Shown here: positions 44,468 through 50,654 of the stretch, piece by piece
Layout of the letters: each line of letters opens with the position of its first letter
How positions within the stretch are numbered: position 1 is the stretch's first letter
Assembly (NCBI GenBank): GCA_014360985.1
Contig: JACIWK010000003.1
Location: 65,061-115,714, forward strand
Length of the DNA stretch: 50,654 nucleotides
Source: Candidatus Bipolaricaulota bacterium
Lineage (GTDB): Bacteria > Bipolaricaulota > Bipolaricaulia > Bipolaricaulales > Bipolaricaulaceae
Direction of reading: 5' to 3'
Position numbers and translations under genes: made by a program
The notes under the pieces: model-generated
The model's input: only the letters and a program-made list of their open reading frames with translations
What the model was told of the DNA's origin: nothing
Databases searched by the model: none

Positions 44468-44749
44468 ATGGCGAGGTCGAAGAAGAAGGGACCCTATGTG
44501 GCCCCCGACGTGCGGGACAAGCTCGCCAAGCTCAAGCGGGGGGAGATCGGGGAGATCGTCACCTGGGCCCGCAGCTCGATGATCACGCCGGAGATGGTGG
44601 GGATCACCATCCGGGTCCATAACGGCCGCACCCATATCCCGGTGCGGGTGACGGAGGCCATGATCGGGCACCGCCTGGGAGAGTTCGCTCCCACCCGCGT
44701 GTTCCGCGGCCACGGTGGCGTGAAGAAGAAGACGGTGGTGCCGAAGTGA
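44468..44749 (+). CDS. rpsS: 30S ribosomal protein S19
   Basis: 93 residues: [11 protein letters not shown] at the start, [14 protein letters not shown] in the middle and [22 protein letters not shown], all standard for S19 in the 30S head. ATG 44468 has the SD GAGGAGG in the end of rplB and follows its stop by one base. Confidence 0.96.
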   Translation: MARSKKKGPYVAPDVRDKLAKLKRGEIGEIVTWARSSMITPEMVGITIRVHNGRTHIPVRVTEAMIGHRLGEFAPTRVFRGHGGVKKKTVVPK

Positions 44750-44762
44750 TCAAGGGGGCTGG

Positions 44763-45104
44763 ATGAGAGAGGCAATGGCGAAAGCGCGCTTTGTGAGGGT
44801 CTCCCCCCTCAAGGCGCGGCTCGTGATCGACGAGATCCGGGGCAAGCCGGTGGCTGAAGCCCGGCGGATCCTCGCCCTGTCCCCCAAGAAGGCGAGCCGG
44901 CTCATCCGCAAGGTGCTGGACTCGGCCGTAGCCAATGCCCAGCACAATTTCGAGCTGGACGAGGAGAAGCTCTCCGTGGTGCGAGCGGTGGTGGACGAGG
45001 GACCGCGAATGCGGCGCCTCAACCCCCGCGCGTTCGGGCGGGCGGACATCGTGCGGCGGCCGATGGCCCACATCACCGTGGTCGTGGCGGAGAAGGAGGA
45101 GTAG
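44763..45104 (+). CDS. rplV: 50S ribosomal protein L22
   Basis: 113 residues, with ARFVRVSPLKARLVIDEIRG at the N-terminus and the tunnel-lining hairpin DEGPRMRRLNPRAFGRAD. ATG 44763 has the SD AGGGGG; ATG 44775 is an alternative that would remove four residues. Its stop shares one base with the rpsC start. Confidence 0.95.
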   Translation: MREAMAKARFVRVSPLKARLVIDEIRGKPVAEARRILALSPKKASRLIRKVLDSAVANAQHNFELDEEKLSVVRAVVDEGPRMRRLNPRAFGRADIVRRPMAHITVVVAEKEE

Positions 45105-45766
45105 TGGGTCACAAGACGCATCCGGTGGGGTTCCGGATCGGGGTGTTGAGGAAGTGGCGCTCGAACTGGTTCGCGCCCGACGCCCGCGTTCCCGAGTACG
45201 TGGCCGAGGACAACCGCCTGCGGGCGGAGATCCACAAGGCGTACAAGGGGGCTGGCCTGGCGGAGACCCTCATCGAGCGGACGACGGAAGGGCGGGTCAC
45301 GGTGACGATCCGCGCTGCCCGGCCGGGGATCATCATCGGCCGTGGGGGGGCGGAGATCGCCGCCCTCCAGGAGCGGTTGTCCCAGATCGTGGGCCGTGAG
45401 GTGCGGATCGGAGTGATGGAGGTCGAGCGACCCGAGCTCGAGGCCCCCCTCGTGGCCCAGGACGTCGCGTTCCAGATCGAGAACCGGATCAACCCGTATC
45501 GGGCGATGAAGGAGACCCTGCGCCGGATCATCGCCGCCGGGGCTCAGGGCGCGAAGATCCGCATCTCTGGTCGGTTGGGAGGGGCGGAGATCTCGCGGTC
45601 GGTGGAGATGAAGGAAGGACGCGTCCCCCTGCACACCTTGCGTGCCGATGTGGACTACGGGCTCGCCGAGGCATGGACGAAGTACGGGGTGATCGGGGTC
45701 AAGGCGTGGGTGTTCCGCGGCGAAGTGTGGTCCATGTCCGATCGCTCCGGGGCGGAGGTGGGGTGA
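45104..45766 (+). CDS. rpsC: 30S ribosomal protein S3
   Basis: 220 residues. [13 protein letters not shown] at the start, a KH domain with [10 protein letters not shown], and the C-terminal [18 protein letters not shown] region at the mRNA entry. GTG 45104 overlaps the rplV stop by one base. Confidence 0.97.
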   Translation: MGHKTHPVGFRIGVLRKWRSNWFAPDARVPEYVAEDNRLRAEIHKAYKGAGLAETLIERTTEGRVTVTIRAARPGIIIGRGGAEIAALQERLSQIVGREVRIGVMEVERPELEAPLVAQDVAFQIENRINPYRAMKETLRRIIAAGAQGAKIRISGRLGGAEISRSVEMKEGRVPLHTLRADVDYGLAEAWTKYGVIGVKAWVFRGEVWSMSDRSGAEVG

Positions 45767-45767
45767 G

Positions 45768-46196
45768 ATGCCAGCCCTGTTCCCCAAACGCACGAAGTAC
45801 CGCAAGCAGCACCGCGGACGGATGAAAGGGATCGCCACCCGCGGGGAGGCGGTCGAGTTCGGGGAGTTTGGGATCCAGGCCCTCGCTCCGGCATGGATCA
45901 CGAGCCAGCAGATCGAGGCCGTGCGCACCTCGCTCGCCCGCGCCACGCACCGCGGCCGGGTCTGGGTCAGGATCTTCCCCGACAAACCGTACACGAAGAA
46001 GGCGGCGGAGTCGCGGATGGGAAAGGGGAAGGGAGAGGTGGAGAACTGGGTGGCCGTGGTCCGGCCAGGGCGGGTCATGTTCGAGTTCTCCGGCGTGACC
46101 GAGGCCGAGGCCAAGGAGATCCATCGCCGCGTGTCCTGCAAGCTCCCCATCCCCACGCAGCTCAAGGCTCGGTTCCAGTTGGGAGGGGAGAGATGA
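45768..46196 (+). CDS. rplP: 50S ribosomal protein L16
   Basis: 142 residues near the A-site of the 50S subunit. [16 protein letters not shown] at the start and [14 protein letters not shown] in the second half are typical. Start ATG 45768 lies one base after rpsC. The stop overlaps rpmC by 4 bases. Confidence 0.97.
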   Translation: MPALFPKRTKYRKQHRGRMKGIATRGEAVEFGEFGIQALAPAWITSQQIEAVRTSLARATHRGRVWVRIFPDKPYTKKAAESRMGKGKGEVENWVAVVRPGRVMFEFSGVTEAEAKEIHRRVSCKLPIPTQLKARFQLGGER

Positions 46197-46384
46197 AGGC
46201 CCGGGAACTGCGGGAGCTTTCCGACGACGAGCTTCGCGCGCGCGTGGCCGAGGCAAAGAAGAAGCTCTTCACGCTCCGGTTCCAGCTTGCCTCGGGCCGG
46301 TTGACGAACACCGCAGAGCTCGCGAAGACGAAGCGGGAGATCGCCCGGGCGTTGACCGTGATCGAGGAACGTGAACATGCGTAG
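46193..46384 (+). CDS. rpmC: 50S ribosomal protein L29
   Basis: 63 residues, two helices: [14 protein letters not shown] and [19 protein letters not shown], then [12 protein letters not shown]. It lies beside the tunnel exit near L23. ATG 46193 overlaps the rplP stop and has GGGAGGGGAGAG as SD. Its end overlaps rpsQ by 8 bases. Confidence 0.95.
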   Translation: MKARELRELSDDELRARVAEAKKKLFTLRFQLASGRLTNTAELAKTKREIARALTVIEEREHA

Positions 46385-46622
46385 ACAACGTGTCGGACGG
46401 GTCGTCAGCAACAGGATGATGAAGACGATTGTCGTGGTCGAGGAGCGCCTCGTCGAGGCTCCGCTCTACCACAAGCGGCAGCGGCGGCGCACGAAGTACT
46501 ACGCCCACGACGCGGCAGGGCAGGCGCGGGTGGGGGACGTCGTGCGCATCGAGGAGACGCGTCCTCTCTCCAAGCTCAAGCGGTGGCGGCTCCTGGAGAT
46601 CGTCCGCCGCGCGGAAGGGTGA
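46377..46622 (+). CDS. rpsQ: 30S ribosomal protein S17
   Basis: 81 residues, an OB-fold primary assembly protein: GRVVSNRMMKTIVVVEER, then HKRQRRRTKYYAHD and VRIEETRPLSKLKRWRL. ATG 46377 is chosen over GTG 46371 because GAGGA lies 8 bases before the ATG and only 2 before the GTG. Confidence 0.95.
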   Translation: MRRQRVGRVVSNRMMKTIVVVEERLVEAPLYHKRQRRRTKYYAHDAAGQARVGDVVRIEETRPLSKLKRWRLLEIVRRAEG

Positions 46623-46628
46623 GGGGCG

Positions 46629-46991
46629 ATGATCTTCCCTACGACACGGCTCACGGTGGCCGATAACACCGGGGTCAAAGAGGTGGAGTGCATCAACGTG
46701 CTTGGCAAGAAGACCCACGCCGGGATCGGCGACATCGTGGTCGCCTCGGTCAAGAAGCGGATCCCGACCTCCGAGTTCACGAAGGGCAACATCGTGCGGG
46801 GGGTCGTGGTGCGCACGCGGGTCGCGTTCCGGCGCGATGACGGCAGCACGATCCGCTTCGACGACAACGCGGTGGTGCTTGTGGACAAGGCCCTCCAGCC
46901 GCTGGGGACCCGGGTGTTCGGGCCAGTGGCGCGGGAGCTGCGGGAGCGAGGGATGATGCGGATCGTCTCCGTCGCCCCCGAGGTCGTGTAG
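46629..46991 (+). CDS. rplN: 50S ribosomal protein L14
   Basis: 120 residues. TRLTVADNTGVKEVECINVLG at the start and VRGVVVRTRVAFRRDDGSTIRF define the family. L14 sits at the subunit interface and is a known binding site of the silencing factor RsfS. It starts 6 bases after rpsQ. Confidence 0.96.
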   Translation: MIFPTTRLTVADNTGVKEVECINVLGKKTHAGIGDIVVASVKKRIPTSEFTKGNIVRGVVVRTRVAFRRDDGSTIRFDDNAVVLVDKALQPLGTRVFGPVARELRERGMMRIVSVAPEVV

Positions 46992-47006
46992 GGAGGCGGA
47001 GGAGCG

Positions 47007-47315
47007 ATGCGCAAGGTGCGGAAAGGGGACCGGGTCAAGGTGATCTCCGGCGAGGACCGGGGGAAGATCGGCAAGGTCCTTCAGGTTTTCCCGGATGAAG
47101 CGCGGGTCCTCGTGGAAGGGGTCAACATCGTGACCAAACACCAGCGCCCGACCCAGGCCGTGCGCGAGCCGGGGATCATCAAGCGGGAATCCCCGATCCA
47201 CCTGTCCAACGTGAAGGTCGTGTGTCCGGAGTGCGGCACGCCGAGCCGGCTCGGGATAGCGATGGTGGAAGGCCAAAAGCTCCGCCGCTGCAAGCGATGT
47301 GGGGCGACGTTCTAA
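47007..47315 (+). CDS. rplX: 50S ribosomal protein L24
   Basis: 102 residues with an N-terminal KOW motif ([19 protein letters not shown]) and a C-terminal zinc ribbon formed by CPECG and CKRCG, the zinc-binding version of L24. It initiates 50S assembly. The SD is GGAGGCGGAGGAG. Confidence 0.96.
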   Translation: MRKVRKGDRVKVISGEDRGKIGKVLQVFPDEARVLVEGVNIVTKHQRPTQAVREPGIIKRESPIHLSNVKVVCPECGTPSRLGIAMVEGQKLRRCKRCGATF

Positions 47316-47319
47316 GGCT

Positions 47320-47853
47320 ATGCTCTACTCACGATACCGCGAAGAGATCGTTCCGAAGCTCATGAAGGAGCTTGGGTATTCGAACGTGATGCAGGTCCCG
47401 AAGGTGGAGAAGGTTGTGGTGAACATGGGTGTGGGCAAGCACGACGATCCCAAGGTCCTCGAAGGGGCGGTGAACAACCTCGCCCAGATCGCGGGCCAGC
47501 GGCCGGTCGTGACGCGGGCCAAGCGCGCGATCTCCGACTTCAAGATCCGCAAGGGCGATGCCGTCGGGTGTCGGGTGACCCTGCGTGGCCCTCGAGCCCA
47601 CGAGTTCCTGTACAAGCTGTTCAACGTCGCCCTCCCCGGGATCCGCGATTTCAAGGGGGTGTCCCCGGATTCGTTCGATGGGCGGGGCAACTTCTCGCTC
47701 GGGCTCACTGAGCAGATGGTGTTCCCGGAGGTCTCCTACGATGATGTGGTTCGCACCCAGGGGATGGACATCACGATCGTCACCACGGCGCGGACGGACC
47801 GCGAGGCGATGGCGCTCCTTGCCGCGCTGGGCTGCGCGTTCCGAAAGGATTAG
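47320..47853 (+). CDS. rplE: 50S ribosomal protein L5
   Basis: 177 residues that bind 5S r[17 protein letters not shown] near the N-terminus, [16 protein letters not shown] and the C-terminal [20 protein letters not shown] are typical. ATG 47320 lies 4 bases after the rplX stop with AAGG upstream. The in-frame extension to 47299 overlaps rplX and lacks homology. Confidence 0.96.
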   Translation: MLYSRYREEIVPKLMKELGYSNVMQVPKVEKVVVNMGVGKHDDPKVLEGAVNNLAQIAGQRPVVTRAKRAISDFKIRKGDAVGCRVTLRGPRAHEFLYKLFNVALPGIRDFKGVSPDSFDGRGNFSLGLTEQMVFPEVSYDDVVRTQGMDITIVTTARTDREAMALLAALGCAFRKD

Positions 47854-47860
47854 GGGGAAG

Positions 47861-48046
47861 ATGGCGAGGAAGGCGATGATCGAGAAGGCGAACCGGCGCC
47901 CGAAGTTCAGGGTGCGCAAGCATAATCGGTGTCAGCTGTGCGGGCGCTCGCGCGCCTACATCCGCGATTTCGGTCTGTGCCGGCTCTGTTTTCGCAGGCT
48001 GTCGTTGGATGGACAGCTTCCCGGCGTGAAGAAGGCCGCTTGGTGA
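47861..48046 (+). CDS. rpsN: 30S ribosomal protein S14, zinc-binding type (S14Z)
   Basis: 61 residues, the short zinc form with CQLC and CRLC, in contrast to the roughly 100-residue zinc-free form. The sequence ends [12 protein letters not shown] like other short S14 proteins. ATG 47861 has AGGGGGAAG as SD, 7 bases after rplE. Confidence 0.95.
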   Translation: MARKAMIEKANRRPKFRVRKHNRCQLCGRSRAYIRDFGLCRLCFRRLSLDGQLPGVKKAAW

Positions 48047-48056
48047 GGAGGATGGG

Positions 48057-48467
48057 ATGATGGTTGGCGACCCCATTGCCGATATGCTGACGCGGATCCG
48101 CAATGCGCTGGCACGAAGTGCGGACGAGGTGGCGATACCCTCCTCGCGGATGAAGGTCGAGATCGCCCGGATCCTGGCGGAGGAAGGGTACATCGAGTCC
48201 TACGCTGTGGAGGAGGGTCGTCCGTTCCCGGTGCTGCGGCTGCGCCTCAAGTACAAGCGGGAGGGGACGCGTCTGCGGCGGCCGGCGATCCAGGGCCTGC
48301 GCCGGGTCAGCACCTCCTCGCGACGCGTGTACGTGGGGGCCGATGAGATCCCAAGCACCCGGGGCGGGTTGGGGATCGCCGTCCTCTCCACGTCTCACGG
48401 GGTCATGACCGGCCGCCAGGCCCGGAAGCTTGGGATCGGCGGCGAGCTTCTGTACGAGGTGTGGTGA
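48057..48467 (+). CDS. rpsH: 30S ribosomal protein S8
   Basis: 136 residues. GDPIADMLTRIRNA at the start and STSHGVMTGRQARKLGIGGELL at the end are diagnostic. Two ATG codons are in tandem (48057, 48060) behind GGAGGATG. In E. coli S8 represses the spc operon, but no matching leader was seen. Confidence 0.96.
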   Translation: MMVGDPIADMLTRIRNALARSADEVAIPSSRMKVEIARILAEEGYIESYAVEEGRPFPVLRLRLKYKREGTRLRRPAIQGLRRVSTSSRRVYVGADEIPSTRGGLGIAVLSTSHGVMTGRQARKLGIGGELLYEVW

Positions 48468-48468
48468 G

Positions 48469-49014
48469 ATGTCCAAAGTCGGGAAGAAACCCATCCCCAT
48501 CCCCCCGGGGGTCGAGGTCACGGTCGGGCCGGGGCGGGTCATCGTTCGGGGGCCGCACGGGGCCCTGGAGTGCCCCTACGAGCCGGAGTTCGTGACGATC
48601 GAGGTCGCGGGCGGCGAGGTCCGCGTGGAGCGGAAGTCCGAGCGCGCCCCGGTCCGCGCCCGCCATGGCCTGTACCGAGCCCTCATCGCGAACATGGTTC
48701 GCGGTGTCACGGAGAAGTGGCAGAAGGAGCTGGAGATCCAAGGGTTGGGGTACCGCGCCCGTGCCGAAGGGCGCTCGCTTGTCATGGAGCTCGGTTACTC
48801 CCATCCCGTGCGGTATGAGATCCCCGAGGGGATCGAGTTCTCAGTGCCCGAACCGACGCGGATCGTGATCCGCGGGATCGACAATCGGCTTGTCGGTCAA
48901 GTGGCCGCGGACATCCGCGCGTTCCACCCTCCTGAGCCGTACCGGGGTACGGGCATCCGCTATCGAGGGGAGGAGATCGTGCGCAAGGCGGGTAAACTGG
49001 GAGCGAAGGGGTGA
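48469..49014 (+). CDS. rplF: 50S ribosomal protein L6
   Basis: 181 residues with two related domains. [17 protein letters not shown] at the start and [25 protein letters not shown] near the end are typical. ATG 48469 follows the rpsH stop by one base. The end touches the rplR region. Confidence 0.96.
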   Translation: MSKVGKKPIPIPPGVEVTVGPGRVIVRGPHGALECPYEPEFVTIEVAGGEVRVERKSERAPVRARHGLYRALIANMVRGVTEKWQKELEIQGLGYRARAEGRSLVMELGYSHPVRYEIPEGIEFSVPEPTRIVIRGIDNRLVGQVAADIRAFHPPEPYRGTGIRYRGEEIVRKAGKLGAKG

Positions 49015-49019
49015 CGATC

Positions 49020-49382
49020 ATGGCCCGACGGACGCGCAACGAAGAGCGGCGGAAGCGAAAGGCGCGCATCGCGCGCCGTGTCCGCGGAACCGCGGACCGT
49101 CCCCGCCTCACCGTGTACAAGAGCCTCCACCACGTTTATGCCCAGATCGTGGATGACTCCCAGGGCAGGACGCTTGCCGCGGCGTCCACGTTGTGCCCCG
49201 AGCTGCGCGAGCGCGGCGTGAAGAACACGGTGGAGGGGGCACGGGCGGTCGGTGCGCTCATGGCGCAGCGGGCCCAGGCGAGCGGGGTCCGTCGGGTCGT
49301 GTTCGATCGCGCGGGCTACCCGTACCACGGCAAGGTGCGCGCCCTGGCCGAGGCAGCCCGGGAGGGAGGGTTGGAGTTCTGA
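49020..49382 (+). CDS. rplR: 50S ribosomal protein L18
   Basis: 120 residues that bind 5S rRNA with L5. [27 protein letters not shown]-type sequence lies in the first half and [21 protein letters not shown] at the end. ATG 49020 has AAGGGGTG six bases upstream; GTG 49011 overlapping the rplF stop would add three residues. Confidence 0.95.
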   Translation: MARRTRNEERRKRKARIARRVRGTADRPRLTVYKSLHHVYAQIVDDSQGRTLAAASTLCPELRERGVKNTVEGARAVGALMAQRAQASGVRRVVFDRAGYPYHGKVRALAEAAREGGLEF

Positions 49383-49894
49383 TGGCGAGGTACTCAGATC
49401 AACCTGCGAACGAGGTCATCGATATCCGCCGGGTGGGCAAGGTCACCAAGGGTGGCAAGCGCCTGCGGTTCCGCGTCGTGGTCGTGGCGGGCGATGGCGA
49501 GGGCCAAGTCGGGGTGGGGGTCGGGAAGTCGGTGGAGATCCCGCAGGCCGTTCAGCAAGCCATTCGCGATGCGATGAAGCATCTGGTGACGGTCCCTATC
49601 CACAACGGAACGATTCCCCACGAGGTGGTGGGCCAGTTCGGGGCAGCCAAGGTCCTCCTGCGTCCGGCCTATCCCGGCACGGGCGTGATCGCGGGGCGGA
49701 CCGTGGGCGCGGTCTGTCGCATCGCCGGGGTGAAGGACATCCTCACCAAAGCCCTTCGCTCCACGAATCCCCTCAACCTGGCCCGGGCGACCCTGGATGG
49801 GTTCCGGCAGATGGAGAGCCCGGAGATGGTGGCCCTTCGCCGGGGGAAGGCGGTCGAGGAGATCTTGGAGGTCGCAGATGTTGAGGCTCGATGA
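49382..49894 (+). CDS. rpsE: 30S ribosomal protein S5
   Basis: 170 residues. The double-stranded RNA-binding domain has VTKGGKRLRFRVVVVAGDG and the C-terminal domain has VLLRPAYPGTGVIAGRTVGAV, involved in accuracy and mRNA unwinding. It overlaps rplR by one base and rplO by 17. rpmD (L30), usually next, is missing. Confidence 0.96.
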   Translation: MARYSDQPANEVIDIRRVGKVTKGGKRLRFRVVVVAGDGEGQVGVGVGKSVEIPQAVQQAIRDAMKHLVTVPIHNGTIPHEVVGQFGAAKVLLRPAYPGTGVIAGRTVGAVCRIAGVKDILTKALRSTNPLNLARATLDGFRQMESPEMVALRRGKAVEEILEVADVEAR

Positions 49895-50363
49895 CCTGCG
49901 CCCCGCCCCGGGGAGCAAGCGCGGGCGGAAGCGCGTGGGGCGGGGATACAGCTCCGGCCATGGGGGCCACGAGTCGGGCCGGGGGACGAAGGGCCAGAAC
50001 TCCCGGTCTGGGGTGACGGTTCGCCCGGGGTACGAGGGAGGTCAAACTCCGTTTTGGATGAGGTTCCCGAAGCGAGGGTTCACCAACGTGGGGCGGGTCG
50101 AGTACGCGGTGGTGAACGTGGGCGATCTTGACGCCCACTTCGCGGCCGGGGAGGAGGTCTCGTTGGACATCCTCATCCGTCGGGGTCTGGTGAAGGATCC
50201 GAGGGGGGGCCTGAAGATCCTCGGTGGAGGGGAGCTGTCGAAGGCCCTCGTGGTGAAGGCGGACCGGTTCAGCCGGGCGGCGCGCGAGAAGATCGAAGCC
50301 GCCGGGGGCCGTATTGAGGGTGGGCCCGCACCGGAGGATGCGCGCTCCGGCGAGGAGGCGTAG
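49878..50363 (+). CDS. rplO: 50S ribosomal protein L15
   Basis: 161 residues. LRLDDLRPAPGSKRGRKRVGRG at the start, the glycine-rich SSGHGGHESGRGTKGQNSR segment and EGGQTPFWMRFPKRGF are characteristic. ATG 49878 lies inside the end of rpsE with GGAGGTCGC before it. Codons upstream of this in the same frame belong to the shadow of rpsE. Confidence 0.95.
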   Translation: MLRLDDLRPAPGSKRGRKRVGRGYSSGHGGHESGRGTKGQNSRSGVTVRPGYEGGQTPFWMRFPKRGFTNVGRVEYAVVNVGDLDAHFAAGEEVSLDILIRRGLVKDPRGGLKILGGGELSKALVVKADRFSRAAREKIEAAGGRIEGGPAPEDARSGEEA

Positions 50364-50654
50364 GTGCTGGGGCGGATGCGACAGCTGTTCGCGGTGGAGG
50401 AGCTGCGGCGGAGGATCATCTACACGCTGGGGATGCTCCTCGTGTTCCGAATCGGTGCCCACATCCCCGTGCCCGGCGTGGACACGGCTCAGCTGGCGGG
50501 TGCGTTTGAGCAGACGTTCGGGGCCGGGCTGTTCGGGTTCATCAACATGTTCACCGGCGGGGCGCTGCAGCAGTTCTCGCTGTTCTCGCTCGGGGTCATC
50601 CCGTACATCAACGCGTCGATCATCCTCTCGCTCCTCATCCCGGCGTTCCCGCGC
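50364..50654 (+). CDS. secY: Protein translocase subunit SecY, 3'-truncated by window edge
   Basis: Only the first 97 codons are present, ending exactly at the last base. GTG 50364 directly follows the rplO stop, with GGCGAGGAGG as SD; ATG 50376 is an alternative. The translation has a cytoplasmic amphipathic start (RQLFAVEELRRRIIYT), the first membrane helix LGMLLVFRIGAHIPVPGVD, the plug-region segment GFINMFTGGALQQFSLFSLG and PYINASIILSLL of the second helix, all typical of SecY. Confidence 0.95.
   Translation, partial: MLGRMRQLFAVEELRRRIIYTLGMLLVFRIGAHIPVPGVDTAQLAGAFEQTFGAGLFGFINMFTGGALQQFSLFSLGVIPYINASIILSLLIPAFPR

Overview
This is a GC-rich, very compact bacterial window with no intergenic gap longer than about 170 bases and no rRNA, tRNA, CRISPR or insertion sequence that I can see. 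Several traits point to a deep-branching, possibly thermophilic bacterium. TrmB has a C-terminal extension like that of Aquifex and Thermotoga, RpoC carries a large N-terminal insertion as in Thermus and Thermotoga, the CCA-adding enzyme and HPF are of the long type, and the O-antigen ligase-like protein and beta-helix protein suggest an elaborate envelope. A Bipolaricaulota/Acetothermia-type or similar lineage is my best guess, but this is an inference from memory of protein style and not a search result.

Layout. 1-9351 (+): end of an acyl-CoA synthetase, an Lhr-type helicase, a geranylgeranyl-reductase-family flavoprotein and an O-antigen ligase/TPR membrane protein. 9437-10223 (-): a flavin-binding PPOX-fold protein and a small unknown protein. 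10390-12200 (+): trmB and a secreted, probably beta-rich protein. 12206-15812: a ROK sugar kinase (-) diverging from a PIG-L/LmbE deacetylase (+), which converges on and overlaps a flippase-like membrane domain fused to a NodS-like methyltransferase (-). 15912-19517 (+): gyrA and tyrS. 19507-22231 (-): a GNAT-YoaP protein and a parallel beta-helix protein. 22296-29026 (-): frr, an AtpI-like protein and the F-type ATP synthase genes atpB-E-F-H-A-G-D, without atpC. 29093-33548 (+): CCA-adding enzyme, HerA-like ATPase, long HPF and a PP-loop protein. 33619-50654 (+): one long transcription/translation operon, fmdB-like, rpoC, rpsL, rpsG, fusA, then the S10 and spc ribosomal clusters into secY, which runs off the window. 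rpoB, tuf and rpmD are absent from their usual places.

How it works together. Two styles of gene start are visible. Most first genes of transcription units (lhr, the flavoprotein, the ligase, trmB, ROK, LmbE, flippase-methyltransferase, gyrA, beta-helix, cca, herA) have a TANNNT-type -10 box ending only 4 to 12 bases before the start codon and no Shine-Dalgarno (SD) sequence, so their mRNAs should be leaderless or nearly so. The ribosome, ATP-synthase and hibernation units instead have a -35/-10 pair, a real leader and an SD. Genes inside operons use SD sequences and short stop/start overlaps. The hpf promoter is preceded by a nearly perfect CRP-type palindrome, which suggests that entry into ribosome hibernation is controlled by a CRP/FNR-family regulator.
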